From an uncultured Muribaculaceae bacterium (GTDB lineage: Bacteria > Bacteroidota > Bacteroidia > Bacteroidales > Muribaculaceae), in NCBI GenBank assembly GCA_934675575.1, contig CAKUQQ010000005.1, positions 1 to 64,000 of the forward strand: a stretch of 64,000 nucleotides of DNA. Direction: 5' to 3'. Within the stretch, counting starts at the first letter, position 1; every line of letters starts with the position of its first letter. This document shows, one piece after another, positions 52,849 through 64,000 of the stretch. The position numbers and the translations under genes are program-made. The notes under the pieces were generated by a model that made no database searches, was not told the DNA's origin, and saw only the letters and a program-made list of their open reading frames with translations.

Positions 52849-54760
52849 CAAGAATTTGACACCCAATGACGTGCTGAAGCGATATTGGGGCTACGACAAC
52901 TTCAGGCCACTGCAAGAAGACATAATAAACAGTGTGCTCGAAGGCAAAGATACACTTGGACTTATGCCCACAGGAGGGGGTAAGTCCATTACTTTTCAAG
53001 TGCCCACCATGTTGCTTGACGGCATGGCGGTTGTGGTTACGCCCATCATATCGCTCATGAAAGACCAGGTGGACAATTTGTTAAGTAGAAACATAAAGGC
53101 CACCTATCTGCATGCCGGATTGACTTTTGCCGAGACGAAACGCTGCTATGAAAAATGTCTTTATGGCAACTACAAATTCTTGTATGTGTCGCCTGAGCGA
53201 TTGGGGTCGGAATCGTTTTGCGAGAGACTGAAACAATTTAATGTGGCCCTCATTGTGGTAGATGAAGCCCACTGCATATCGCAATGGGGATATGATTTCA
53301 GACCGTCATTTTTGAAGATAGCCTCAATAAGGAAAATCTTCCCCAAAGTCCCTGTACTCGCTCTCACGGCAACAGCTACCGAAGATGTGGTTGATGACAT
53401 CATGGACAAGCTGGCTTTTAGAAGCCGTAACGTGTTTAGAAAAAGTTTCAGGCGAAGCAACTTGTCGTATGTGGTGAGAAACACGGCTGATAAGCCGCGC
53501 GAGTTGATACACATTTTAAGCTCTGTGCCAGGTTCTGGAATCGTGTATGTACGGAGTCGAAAACGCACAAAGCTGCTTGCTGACGAACTGAATCGCAATG
53601 GCATCAATGCCGACTATTATCATGCAGGATTGTCGATAGAGGAGAAAGAGGACAAACAGACGAAATGGCGGAATAATGAGATAAGGATAATTGTTGCCAC
53701 AAATGCCTTTGGAATGGGCATTGACAAGCCCGACGTGAGAATAGTGGTGCATGTTGATGTGCCAAACACGCTTGAGGAGTATTATCAGGAGGCTGGCAGA
53801 GCTGGCCGTGATGGTAATCATTCCTATGTGGTGCTACTCACCACAAAACGTGATTCTGCCACATTAAATCGACATGTGGCAGAGGCATATCCAGACAAGA
53901 CCTTCATAAAACGCGTGTATGAGCTGGCCGGCAATTTTCTTAATGTTGCTCTTGGCGAGGGATATAACAAAATATATGATTTCAATTTCAATCTGTTTTG
54001 CAACACATACAAGCTGCCTGTGCTTGCTGCACATAATGCCTTGAAAATATTGACGCAGGCTGGCTATGTGGAATATATAGAGGAAGTTGAAACCCAATCA
54101 CGCATTAAAATATTAGTCGGAAAAGATGATTTATATGGCATAGCCAACGTAGTGCCCGGAGAGGATAGGGTGTTGCAAGCCATATTGCGCACCTATACTG
54201 GTCTATTTGCCGATTATGTGTTTATTAACGAGGACGTGATAGCATATAGGTTTGGGCTGGATAAAGAGACAATCTACAAGTCGTTGCTTGATTTGACTAA
54301 TCGGCATCTTTTGCACTATGTGCCGCGGAAACGCACGCCATACCTGATTTACACAACGTCGCGAGAGGAGCCGCGTTATGTGGAGATTCCAAAGACGGCG
54401 TATGAGGATTTGCACGAAAGAATGCAAAAGCGTGTTGAGGCTGTGCTTGACTATGCCTTTAGCGAGAGCGGTTGCCGTGAGAATAAACTACTCGCTTATT
54501 TTGGAGAACGGTCAGAACAGCCGTGCAGTCATTGCGATTTGTGCATAGCAAACCGCAAAAAGTCTGACCATACGCCTAAAGATGTGCAAGACGGAATATT
54601 ATATATGTCATCGGTCAAGCCTCGCAAACTGTCTGATTTCTTCAAGACTTTGTCGTTTCCTAAAAACGAGATTGTGGAGATGCTTGCGTTTTTAGTTGAC
54701 GAGGGGTTTGTGGAGCATTTGCCCGATGACACATACAAAAATCCGATTCCTCTGAAATAA
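52835..54760 (+). CDS. recQ: ATP-dependent DNA helicase RecQ
   Basis: A 641-aa 3'-5' helicase. Motif I PTGGGKSITFQ, motif II VVDEAHCISQWG, motif III ALTATAT, motif VI QEAGRAGRDG, then a zinc site CRENKLLAYFG with CSHCDLC. After the RQC region there is a winged-helix ending without an HRDC domain. It overlaps recJ, forming a RecQ-RecJ end-resection pair. Convergent with purF, 24 bases apart. Confidence 0.95.
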   Translation: MPISDKNLTPNDVLKRYWGYDNFRPLQEDIINSVLEGKDTLGLMPTGGGKSITFQVPTMLLDGMAVVVTPIISLMKDQVDNLLSRNIKATYLHAGLTFAETKRCYEKCLYGNYKFLYVSPERLGSESFCERLKQFNVALIVVDEAHCISQWGYDFRPSFLKIASIRKIFPKVPVLALTATATEDVVDDIMDKLAFRSRNVFRKSFRRSNLSYVVRNTADKPRELIHILSSVPGSGIVYVRSRKRTKLLADELNRNGINADYYHAGLSIEEKEDKQTKWRNNEIRIIVATNAFGMGIDKPDVRIVVHVDVPNTLEEYYQEAGRAGRDGNHSYVVLLTTKRDSATLNRHVAEAYPDKTFIKRVYELAGNFLNVALGEGYNKIYDFNFNLFCNTYKLPVLAAHNALKILTQAGYVEYIEEVETQSRIKILVGKDDLYGIANVVPGEDRVLQAILRTYTGLFADYVFINEDVIAYRFGLDKETIYKSLLDLTNRHLLHYVPRKRTPYLIYTTSREEPRYVEIPKTAYEDLHERMQKRVEAVLDYAFSESGCRENKLLAYFGERSEQPCSHCDLCIANRKKSDHTPKDVQDGILYMSSVKPRKLSDFFKTLSFPKNEIVEMLAFLVDEGFVEHLPDDTYKNPIPLK

Positions 54761-54784
54761 TAATTGGTCGAAAGAGAATAAATT

Positions 54785-56662
54785 TTATCTCTTAAGCGGA
54801 CTGCCTTCATACCAGTTGATGAAGGCTTGATTGACCATTTTATTGCCGCCAGGAGTGGGGTAGTTGCCAGAAAAATACCAGTCACCTTTGTCATTTGGAA
54901 TGGCTTTGTGCAGGTTTGGAATTGTCTGGAATATTATTTCCACTTTGGCATTAATGTCGGCATCAGTGAGCATGTCAGAAATTTTCTTTGATATTTCCTC
55001 GTCGGTAAATGGCTCATAGATGCGAGTAACATAATTTTTGACATCTTCCTTTGGCAAGTGCTCTTGTGCTTTACAAGAGTGGTACACATCGTCGATTATG
55101 CTTTGCATGCCGCGGTCTTTAAGCAGCTGTATTGTGGCTCTGAACGCACAGAATTCGGCCATGCGCGACATGTCTATGCCATAGTAGTCGGGGTAACGAA
55201 TTTGCGGCGACGACGACACCACGACAATCTTCTTTGGCTTTAGCCTGTCAAGAATTCTGATGATTGATTGCTTGAGTGTAGTGCCTCGCACTATGCTGTC
55301 GTCAATGACCACAAGGTTGTCAATGCCAGGCTGCACTTGTCCGTAGGTCACATCATAGACGTGAGCTGCCATGTCGTTGCGCGATTTTCCCTCGGTTATG
55401 AATGTGCGTAGCTTGATGTCTTTGATTGCTATTTTCTCGGTGCGTAGCTTGACGCTTAAAATGTCATTTAATTTCTTGTCAAACTCTTTATCAGAGAAAT
55501 CAAGGGCCTTGATTTCTTGGGCTTTTTGTTTTGTCAGATAGTTGTTCATGCCGTCGAGCAATCCGAGATAAGCTGTTTCGGCTGTGTTTGGAATGAAAGA
55601 AACTATGGTGTGTTCAATGTCGTAGTCAACGGCTTTAAGCACCCTGTCGGCAAGAAGAACGCCGAGGTTCTTCCTTTCTTTATATATGTCGGCATCGCTT
55701 CCACGAGAGAAATAAATTCTTTCAAAAGAGCATTTTTGGTTGTCAAGTTGCTTCAAGATTTGGTCTGTCTTGATAGTACCGTCTTTTTTGACAATTATTG
55801 CTGCGCCAGGTGTCAACTCATTGACGGCTTCTAATGGCACATTCATGGCAGTTTGAATCACAGGGCGTTCTGATGCTGCCACAAAAATTTCATCGTCGTA
55901 GTAGTAGAAAGCCGGTCTTATGCCGTTAGGGTCTCGCATCACAAAAAGGTCACCACTTCCGGTCATGCCACACATGGCATAGCCGCCGTCCCAAGTTTTT
56001 GCCGGCTTCTCAAGAATCTTTCTGAAGTCGAGGTTGTCCTCAATTTTTCTGGTGAGGTCAATTCCGTCGAGACCTTCTTTTTTGTACTGGTCATAGAGCA
56101 GTTGGTTTTGCTTGTCGAGCGATTGCCCAAGCTGCTCAAGGATTATTATGGTGTCGGAATAAATGCGTGGGTGTTGTCCTTGCGAGATTATGTCGTTGAA
56201 AATTTCGTCAACGTTGGTCATATTAAAGTTGCCGCACAGCAAAAGTGTGCGTGCACGCCAGTTGTTTCTTCTCAAAAACGGGTGTACATAGCTTATGCCT
56301 GATTTTCCGGTGGTGCTATATCGCAAATGTCCCATGTAAAGCTCTCCAATGAAAGGCAAATCTTTGGGCTCAACTCCGCTTTTCTGAGCTTCGGCTATTT
56401 GGCTTTTAACGTTGTCAAAAATCTCAGCGATTGCACCAGAACCAAGTCCTCTTTCTCTGAATATATATTCTTCTCCTGGTTTGGCGTCAAGATACACACA
56501 CCCCAAACCGGCACCTTCCTGGCCGCGGTTGTGCTGTTTTTCCATGAGCAGATAGAGCTTGTTAAGCCCATAGAGGTATGTGCCGTATTTCTTTTTATAG
56601 AATTCAAGCGGTTTTAGCAATCTTATCATTGCAATGCCGCATTCATGCTTGAGCTGTTCCAT
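54785..56662 (-). CDS. purF: Amidophosphoribosyltransferase
   Basis: PurF makes phosphoribosylamine from PRPP and glutamine, the first step of purine synthesis. The 625-aa product is the long Bacteroidetes form. The glutaminase nucleophile is Cys8 (HECGIAMIRL), so removal of seven residues would be needed to expose it. RGQEGAG and the PRPP loop VVIDDSIVRGTT are present. I chose the ATG at 56662; the longer start adds 11 residues before this propeptide. It is downstream of glnN, beyond a terminator. Confidence 0.9.
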   Translation of the reverse strand: MEQLKHECGIAMIRLLKPLEFYKKKYGTYLYGLNKLYLLMEKQHNRGQEGAGLGCVYLDAKPGEEYIFRERGLGSGAIAEIFDNVKSQIAEAQKSGVEPKDLPFIGELYMGHLRYSTTGKSGISYVHPFLRRNNWRARTLLLCGNFNMTNVDEIFNDIISQGQHPRIYSDTIIILEQLGQSLDKQNQLLYDQYKKEGLDGIDLTRKIEDNLDFRKILEKPAKTWDGGYAMCGMTGSGDLFVMRDPNGIRPAFYYYDDEIFVAASERPVIQTAMNVPLEAVNELTPGAAIIVKKDGTIKTDQILKQLDNQKCSFERIYFSRGSDADIYKERKNLGVLLADRVLKAVDYDIEHTIVSFIPNTAETAYLGLLDGMNNYLTKQKAQEIKALDFSDKEFDKKLNDILSVKLRTEKIAIKDIKLRTFITEGKSRNDMAAHVYDVTYGQVQPGIDNLVVIDDSIVRGTTLKQSIIRILDRLKPKKIVVVSSSPQIRYPDYYGIDMSRMAEFCAFRATIQLLKDRGMQSIIDDVYHSCKAQEHLPKEDVKNYVTRIYEPFTDEEISKKISDMLTDADINAKVEIIFQTIPNLHKAIPNDKGDWYFSGNYPTPGGNKMVNQAFINWYEGSPLKR

Positions 56663-56693
56663 TTTTGGTGAATTGATAGTTATGAAAAAGAGC

Positions 56694-56731
56694 AAAAAAG
56701 AGGCCTGTTATGTGAAAATAGACCTCTTTTG
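56694..56731 (-). terminator. Terminator of glnN
   Basis: AAAAGAGG (56696-56703) pairs with CCTCTTTT (56723-56730); on the minus strand a TTTTTTGC tract follows. Only 32 bases separate it from the purF start and I see no clear promoter there, so some read-through into purF is possible. Confidence 0.7.
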
Positions 56732-56749
56732 TTAAAAGTTTGAATTTTA

Positions 56750-58939
56750 TTATCTGATGAATAATAACTCTCTGTATTTTGGCAAAGGCCACATCTCGTC
56801 ATCTACCATAAGCTCAAGTTTGTCGATGTGGTATCTGATTTCCTCGAGCAAAGGTATCACGGTGTCGTGATAGGCAACTGCCTTGGAGCGTTGGTCGCTA
56901 ATTTTGTTGGCAACTTTGCGTGCATTTACCATTTCGCGCACCTTGTCTTTGATGAACTGCATGTGTTCGGCCATCTTCTCAATGTTTGCCATGTCTTCGG
57001 CAGCAATCTTTTCGCCTTTGTCTTTAGGGAAAAGGCTCTTGATTTTATAAACATTGTCGAGAAGAACCGACTGGTAGCGAGTGGTTACAGGGATAATGTG
57101 GTTTATGGCCAAGTCGCCAAACACGCGGGCTTCAATTTGCACCTTCTTTGTGTAGGTCTCCCATTTAACCTCATTTCTGGCCTTAAGTTCCACTTCATTG
57201 AACACACCAGTGTTCTTGAACATTTCCACTGCGTCGTCAGAGAGATAGGCATCGTAGATGCGTGGCACTGAAGTTTCGCAGTCAAGACCTCTTTCTTTGG
57301 CCTCAGCTTTCCATTCTTCGCTGTAACCGTTGCCGTCGAAGTGGATTGGGGCAGAATATTTGATGAGTTCCTTGATTTCGCTCAGCAAAGCCTGTTCCAG
57401 CTCTTCGCCCTTGCTGAGGCGGGCATCAACTTTGCTCTTGAATTCTTTGAGCTGATTGGCAACGGCGGAGTTAATCGCAATCATAGCCGATGCGCAGTTG
57501 GCTGACGAACCTACGGCACGGAATTCAAAACGGTTGCCTGTAAAGGCAAAAGGTGATGTCCTGTTACGGTCGGTGTTGTCAATCAGAATATCTGGAATTT
57601 GAGAAATCTTGAGGTTGACTTCCTCCTTGTTTGAGAACTTGATGCTGTCGTCTTCATCATCGTTGGCAATATGGTCAAGAATTTGGCTTAACTGTGTGCC
57701 AAGGAACATGGAGATGATGGCTGGCGGTGCCTCGTTTGCACCCAGACGGTGGGCGTTGGTTGCCGAAGAAATAGAGGCTTTAATCAAGCCGTTGAACTTA
57801 TATACTGCAGCCATCACATTGACAATGAATGTGATGAATTGCAAGTTTTCTTTTGCGTTTTTGCCAGGTTTGAACAGCTGTATGCCAGTGTTAGTGCCCA
57901 AGCTCCAGTTACAGTGCTTGCCAGAGCCGTTGATGCCGGCAAATGGCTTTTCGTGCATCAGCACTCTGAAGTGATGTTTGCGTGCCACCTCGGCCATAAT
58001 CTTCATGAGCAGCAGATTGTGGTCGTTTGACAAGTTGGTTTCCTCATACACTGGTGCCAACTCAAACTGGTTCGGCGCAACCTCGTTGTGGCGAGTCTTG
58101 GCCGGAATGCCGAGCTTGTGGCACTCGATTTCCAAGTCGAGCATGAATTGCTCTACTCTCATAGGTATGGCACCAAAGTAGTGGTCTTCGAGTTGCTGGT
58201 TCTTGGCACTCTCATGACCCATAAGTGTTCGTCCAGTCATCACCAAGTCGGGGCGAATTGCAAACAGGGCTTCGTCAACGAGGAAATACTCCTGTTCCCA
58301 GCCAAGGTATGAAACCACGTGTTTCACTTTGGGGTCGAAGAATTGTGCCACGGCTGTTCCGGCATGGTCAACACTGTTGAGTGCCCTAAGAAGCGGAGTC
58401 TTGTAATCAAGAGATTCGCCTGAATAAGAGATAAAGATGGTGGGAATGCAGAGAGTGTTATTGTGTATGAATGCTGGTGATGAAATATCCCACGCAGAGT
58501 AACCTCGAGCTTCAAAGGTGTTTCTGATTCCGCCATTAGGGAAACTGGAAGCATCTGGCTCTTGTTGGACGAGCAGTTTGCCGCTAAATTCCTCCACAAC
58601 ACCACCTTTGCCGTCATGCTCTATAAAAGAGTCATGCTTTTCTGCAGTTCCGTCGGTCAAAGGGTGAAACCAATGGGTGTAATGGGTTGCCCCATTGTCC
58701 ATAGCCCAGCGCTTCATGCCGGCAGCCACGTCATCGGCTACGTTGCGGTCGAGAGCCGTTTTGTTGTCAATGGCTTCAATCAACGCTTGGTAGGTGTCAC
58801 GAGGGAGATATTCGTACATTTTTTTGCGATTAAAAACATACTTGGCGTAGTAGTCCGAAGGACGTGCCTTTGGAATAGTTACGTCGAGAGGCTCGTGGTT
58901 GAATGCTTCTTCAACTTCTTTAAATCTCAGGTTTGACAT
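56750..58939 (-). CDS. glnN: Type III glutamine synthetase
   Basis: GlnN joins ammonia and glutamate to form glutamine. The 729-aa length is that of the Bacteroides fragilis GSIII class. KRWAMDNGATHYTHWFHPL, EVAPNQFELAPVYEE (metal and substrate ligands), the MHEKPFAGINGSGKH ATP/metal stretch, and NRTSPFAFTGNRFEFRAVG are present. The regulatory Tyr-containing motif of GSI is absent, so adenylylation control is not expected. It lies upstream of purF, which consumes glutamine. Confidence 0.96.
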   Translation of the reverse strand: MSNLRFKEVEEAFNHEPLDVTIPKARPSDYYAKYVFNRKKMYEYLPRDTYQALIEAIDNKTALDRNVADDVAAGMKRWAMDNGATHYTHWFHPLTDGTAEKHDSFIEHDGKGGVVEEFSGKLLVQQEPDASSFPNGGIRNTFEARGYSAWDISSPAFIHNNTLCIPTIFISYSGESLDYKTPLLRALNSVDHAGTAVAQFFDPKVKHVVSYLGWEQEYFLVDEALFAIRPDLVMTGRTLMGHESAKNQQLEDHYFGAIPMRVEQFMLDLEIECHKLGIPAKTRHNEVAPNQFELAPVYEETNLSNDHNLLLMKIMAEVARKHHFRVLMHEKPFAGINGSGKHCNWSLGTNTGIQLFKPGKNAKENLQFITFIVNVMAAVYKFNGLIKASISSATNAHRLGANEAPPAIISMFLGTQLSQILDHIANDDEDDSIKFSNKEEVNLKISQIPDILIDNTDRNRTSPFAFTGNRFEFRAVGSSANCASAMIAINSAVANQLKEFKSKVDARLSKGEELEQALLSEIKELIKYSAPIHFDGNGYSEEWKAEAKERGLDCETSVPRIYDAYLSDDAVEMFKNTGVFNEVELKARNEVKWETYTKKVQIEARVFGDLAINHIIPVTTRYQSVLLDNVYKIKSLFPKDKGEKIAAEDMANIEKMAEHMQFIKDKVREMVNARKVANKISDQRSKAVAYHDTVIPLLEEIRYHIDKLELMVDDEMWPLPKYRELLFIR

Positions 58940-60975
<2,036 letters not shown>

Positions 60976-60978
60976 GCT

Positions 60979-61272
60979 ATGGTTAAACATATTGTGATGT
61001 TTAAGCTCGCTGGCACCGCCGAGGAGCGGCAGCAAGTGGCAAACAAGTTCAAAGAGGCATTACTGCAACTTCCTGAGAAAATAGATGTTTTGCAGGACAT
61101 GGAAGTTGGTATAAATGAAAATCCGAATGAGGACTGTGATTTGGTTCTCACTGCTATTGTTCCAACGATGGCCGATGTGGCAAAGTATGCCAACCATTCG
61201 GCTCACCTTGCAGCTGCGGCTTTGCTTGCCGGTCACAAAGAGTCGAGAGCTTGCTGCGACTACGAGTTCTGA
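60979..61272 (+). CDS. Dabb-family stress-response A/B barrel protein
   Basis: A 97-aa dimeric alpha-beta barrel protein. VKHIVMFKL at the start, the DVLQDMEVGINENP centre and the YANHSAHL motif are typical of the Dabb family (stress-responsive A/B barrel). Function is unknown in bacteria. It follows the ABC-F gene by 3 bases, so both are made together. Confidence 0.88.
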   Translation: MVKHIVMFKLAGTAEERQQVANKFKEALLQLPEKIDVLQDMEVGINENPNEDCDLVLTAIVPTMADVAKYANHSAHLAAAALLAGHKESRACCDYEF

Positions 61273-61333
61273 GCAAACATTTCTGGCTAATAAGCAGAGT
61301 GACATAGGATTGTCGTAAAGAGATGGGAAAAAG

Positions 61334-61362
61334 ACAAAGGTGGGGTGACCCACCTTTGTTGC
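61334..61362. terminator. Bidirectional terminator
   Basis: ACAAAGGTGGG (61334-61344) pairs perfectly with CCCACCTTTGT (61349-61359) around a GTGA tetraloop, between the convergent Dabb gene and the 451-aa gene. Confidence 0.8.
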
Positions 61363-61385
61363 ATTATAGGCTTATGTGAAAAGTT

Positions 61386-62741
61386 CTATTTCAGAGGGCG
61401 TTTCATGGCATCGGAGCCAGCTTGCATAAAGGCATTTGAACTTTTAGCGTCTTTGGTGAGATTGGCTTGTTGCAAATAGCGTTTGCCGTTTTCCACTGTA
61501 ACAATGGCACATGGCAGCGAGTAGGCTATGACATTGTAAGGCCATTTGGGATTTTTGAGTGTGTGCCACTTCGATTCAAAATATATTATTTTTTCCACTT
61601 TGGCACCAGGCGAAACAAACTTGCCGACCACAGATTCGGCGAGTTTCTTTATGTCAGCGCTCACAGCCACACCCTTGGGTTCTGAAACTGGGGCGGTATT
61701 TGCGCCAGCTGCGTTCATATATAGCAGGCCAGCGTCGGTGTTGTCTATGGTGGCTGATATGAGTCTGAATGTGTCTTCGTTGCGGCTATACCCATCGACC
61801 GAAGGCATGTACGTGCTTGTTAATCGGCGCATGACAAGAAAGTGCATTAGCTTTTGTGTTGGGTCGGTTGCGTCTTTGAATAGTTTGTTATATTTGTTGG
61901 CAATTTTTGCAAGTTCTGTATAGGGAATATATTGGGCAACCTGGTTTAGCACTGCCCATTCACGCTCCCTGCACCAATCACTATACTTGGCCGGAAGCAT
62001 GTGTTCGCTGTCAACCATTCCGCGTATTTCGTCTTCAAGGCCAAGTTTGCATTGCATGGAGAATTCTTTTTTATACACATCTGCTTTAAGCCATAGCTCA
62101 AAGGCAAATGTTGACTTTGGGTCGGCTATATACTGGCAAGCGAGAGCATTTAAAAACATTTCGTCTTTAGGCACCACGAGTGCCGGATTGTCCGGGTCAA
62201 TGTTGATGTAGTCAGTAATCCAATAGATGTTGTGTGAATCGGCAGCTATGGCCTTCATGAGCATTTTGCTGAAAGTTTCATTGATGGTGTTGTCAACACC
62301 AGTGCCAGTGAAGTAAAATGCGCGATTGTTGTCGGTATAATAAGGCTGATATGGAGCTTTGACGCCATCGTTTGCATTATAGATGGCACCGAGGTGCTCG
62401 TATGTGGCGTGTATCTGCCCAACAGACTTGGTGAAGCCTGGTTTAATAGTTTCGTCAGTGGCAAAACGGTCGGCAGCCTTGGCTTCTGCACTCGGAGTGT
62501 AGGTTTTGTAGGGGTTGAATCCGTCGTCGTCGGTTGTTGCAGCGATTGTGCCGCTTGTCTGGGTTGAGACTGCATCTTGAGCTTGCTCTTTCGCTTGCTT
62601 TGCAGATTGGTTCACATTCTTTTTAATCTCTTTCTTTACTTTGTCTTTCACTTTGCCGAGACTGAACTGGGCATTGGCTTGTGATGGCACATACAACGAT
62701 GCGCTCAATATGGCCACGAGCATAAAAATTTTTCTAATCAT
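61386..62741 (-). CDS. Hypothetical exported protein, 451 aa
   Basis: The protein starts with a signal peptide (LYVPSQANA, cleavage near residue 24) and continues with an alanine/lysine/glutamine-rich amphipathic helical segment (VKKEIKKNVNQSAKQAKEQA) that could form a coiled coil. The rest is a large soluble region of mixed structure; VEKIIYFESKWHTLKNP near the C-terminus looks conserved. No family recognised. It is 31 bases downstream of the partial gene and is probably co-transcribed. Confidence 0.7.
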   Translation of the reverse strand: MIRKIFMLVAILSASLYVPSQANAQFSLGKVKDKVKKEIKKNVNQSAKQAKEQAQDAVSTQTSGTIAATTDDDGFNPYKTYTPSAEAKAADRFATDETIKPGFTKSVGQIHATYEHLGAIYNANDGVKAPYQPYYTDNNRAFYFTGTGVDNTINETFSKMLMKAIAADSHNIYWITDYINIDPDNPALVVPKDEMFLNALACQYIADPKSTFAFELWLKADVYKKEFSMQCKLGLEDEIRGMVDSEHMLPAKYSDWCREREWAVLNQVAQYIPYTELAKIANKYNKLFKDATDPTQKLMHFLVMRRLTSTYMPSVDGYSRNEDTFRLISATIDNTDAGLLYMNAAGANTAPVSEPKGVAVSADIKKLAESVVGKFVSPGAKVEKIIYFESKWHTLKNPKWPYNVIAYSLPCAIVTVENGKRYLQQANLTKDAKSSNAFMQAGSDAMKRPLK

Positions 62742-62772
62742 AACATTATTTTGTTTTTGGTGAATATTTCAT

Positions 62773-64000
62773 TTAAGAGCCTATGCGATAACCTTGTGAG
62801 GTCCATGGGGTAGGGTTGGCATAATCAAATACCGGCCAAGATTCCGTGTCGTTGTCATAAATTATATCTTTCTCGTCAAGAGTGACTTTCTTTGCAGTAG
62901 GGTCAATAGACGACTGCTGGTATGGATTTTCATACCATAACGTCAATTTAGCCTTATTGACGATGGTTTCAATGCGATGATTAATCAAGTATATAGCTTT
63001 GATTTTTCCTCCTTTGTTTTTACCGGTTGAATATTCAAAATCCTTTGCCATGAGCCGTCGCCCAAAGGAGTCGAAAAATTCAACGTTAATGTGCACATTT
63101 GATGGGGACGACGCTTGAAAAAAGCAATCTGCATCAACGGCAACGCCGTCGAGACAATAACCGGACTTGCAATATTTGTCATCATTTTCCACCCAAAGAG
63201 TTTTTATGCTGTTAATTTGTCCCCAATTCGCCCTGTTAGTGTATTTGGCTGGTTTTGCAAACACGTTTTGCGACGGACTGAAAATAGGTTTGGTAGTATT
63301 TATGTTTCGCCATGTGCCACACTTATACACTGGAATGGCATAAAAATATCTGCTGTTAGGCATTTCGTCATTGTCAATCACGAAATTGAATTCATATTCA
63401 TGCCCATTGGACAGATATGGATAAGATGCGCTGCTTGCATATTGCTCGTCGGTTACATTGGCTGATTTGATGAATTTGAAGTTTTCATCGTAAATCAGCA
63501 TTTGAAGTTCCCCATAATTACTCAACCAATTGTCTTTCTTGCCAAACCAAAGACATTGGTCTGGCGTAGGAATCGTTATTTTGGCAGTGTAATATCTGGT
63601 CGATGGCGTGCTTTTAGTCTGGTTGTATATAACCGTCTGTGTCATTTGTGGTAACGCGCTATTTGTTACGCGCCACAGCGTTGAGGAACCTTCAGCCCAT
63701 TTCATAGACGCCACGGCATGCAGAAACCAATCATAATATTCGCCTACCCATTCTGCTATATCACCACCAATTGAGCCGACTTTCATATCAGTTGATACAC
63801 TGGTTCCCAAAGTGGTTTTCCATTCTTCATAGCTCTTGTCAGTAGCAAAGTATTGGATAGGGGCAGAAGGGTTGTTAGGGTTTGGACGAGTGATTGTGGA
63901 AGGCTTTGAGCTGCCATGGTCATTGTCCATTTTGTGCGTTCCAGACACATCGAGGTTAATTCTTAGTGGAGATATGTCAATAGTGCCACCTCCCAATGTT
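62773..64000 (-). CDS. Hypothetical protein, 5' end beyond the window
   Basis: The frame stays open to the right edge, so this is the C-terminal part (at least 408 residues) of a longer protein. It is rich in aromatic residues, Asn, Ser and Thr, as in exported or surface proteins. One stretch, NVEFFDSFGRRLMAKDFEYS, looks like a beta-sandwich strand pair. No domain recognised. It probably belongs with the 451-aa gene downstream. Confidence 0.6.
   Translation of the reverse strand, partial: TLGGGTIDISPLRINLDVSGTHKMDNDHGSSKPSTITRPNPNNPSAPIQYFATDKSYEEWKTTLGTSVSTDMKVGSIGGDIAEWVGEYYDWFLHAVASMKWAEGSSTLWRVTNSALPQMTQTVIYNQTKSTPSTRYYTAKITIPTPDQCLWFGKKDNWLSNYGELQMLIYDENFKFIKSANVTDEQYASSASYPYLSNGHEYEFNFVIDNDEMPNSRYFYAIPVYKCGTWRNINTTKPIFSPSQNVFAKPAKYTNRANWGQINSIKTLWVENDDKYCKSGYCLDGVAVDADCFFQASSPSNVHINVEFFDSFGRRLMAKDFEYSTGKNKGGKIKAIYLINHRIETIVNKAKLTLWYENPYQQSSIDPTAKKVTLDEKDIIYDNDTESWPVFDYANPTPWTSQGYRIGS

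Overview
This window is a chromosomal segment of a member of the order Bacteroidales (Bacteroidota). The evidence is consistent. Most 5' regions lack Shine-Dalgarno sequences and instead carry the Bacteroidetes promoter pattern TTTG-N19-21-TAnnTTTG. Typical lineage genes are present: type III glutamine synthetase, long PPi-dependent phosphofructokinase, pyruvate:ferredoxin oxidoreductase, an RprX/RprY-like two-component system, an EF-G2-like factor, a DUF4295 ribosomal-operon protein and an HU-CCDC81/SPOR protein. Family or genus cannot be fixed from the sequence alone; a gut or mouth anaerobe (Muribaculaceae, Prevotellaceae or Bacteroidaceae) is likely. I see no tRNA, rRNA, insertion sequence, phage, CRISPR array or integrase, so this is mostly core genome with small accessory patches.

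Layout. 1-3.6 kb: tig-clpP-clpX, the trigger factor and protease module. 3.7-10 kb: an unknown 230-aa protein, nifJ, cobO, and a divergent membrane-anchored PP2C-like pseudophosphatase. 10-17.9 kb (minus strand): pfp, an M16-like protein without the zinc site, kdsB, two MFS paralogues and plsC. 18-22.6 kb: rprY-rprX and the EF-G paralogue. 22.7-27.8 kb: hemW, rlmH, a HAD hydrolase, a FAD oxidoreductase and an AlkZ-like winged-helix protein. 27.8-29.3 kb: three AT-rich orphan genes, the most accessory-looking patch. 29.3-33.7 kb: a structured leader followed by rpmB-rpmG-DUF4295, then ftsY, an exported metallo-beta-lactamase-fold protein and rimO. 33.7-39 kb: a small membrane protein, a 3'-5' exonuclease, tgt, an LptF/LptG permease, an ankyrin lipoprotein and a MscS channel. 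39-45 kb: an outer-membrane barrel, a TPR protein, the HU/SPOR protein, two small membrane proteins and an exported Ntn hydrolase. 45-51 kb: thioesterase, dprA, nucleoside phosphorylase, an unlisted 53-aa gene, cdsA, purM and a DUF3332 lipoprotein. 51-64 kb: recJ-recQ, purF, glnN, an ABC-F protein, a Dabb protein, and two unknown probably exported proteins, the last cut by the window edge.

How the genes fit together. Several groups serve envelope building (kdsB, plsC, cdsA, LptF/G, MscS), protein synthesis and quality (tig/clpPX, rpmB-rpmG, ftsY, rimO, rlmH, tgt, EF-G2, ABC-F) and nitrogen/purine flow (glnN, purF, purM). A recurring theme is proteins that kept a fold but lost catalytic residues: a PP2C-like protein without metal-binding aspartates, an M16 protein without HxxEH, an EF-G without the catalytic histidine, and an ABC-F with one dead ATP site. 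These, the long structured rpmB leader and the overlooked 53-aa gene are the best leads. I did not find a self-contained novel defence or mobile system.
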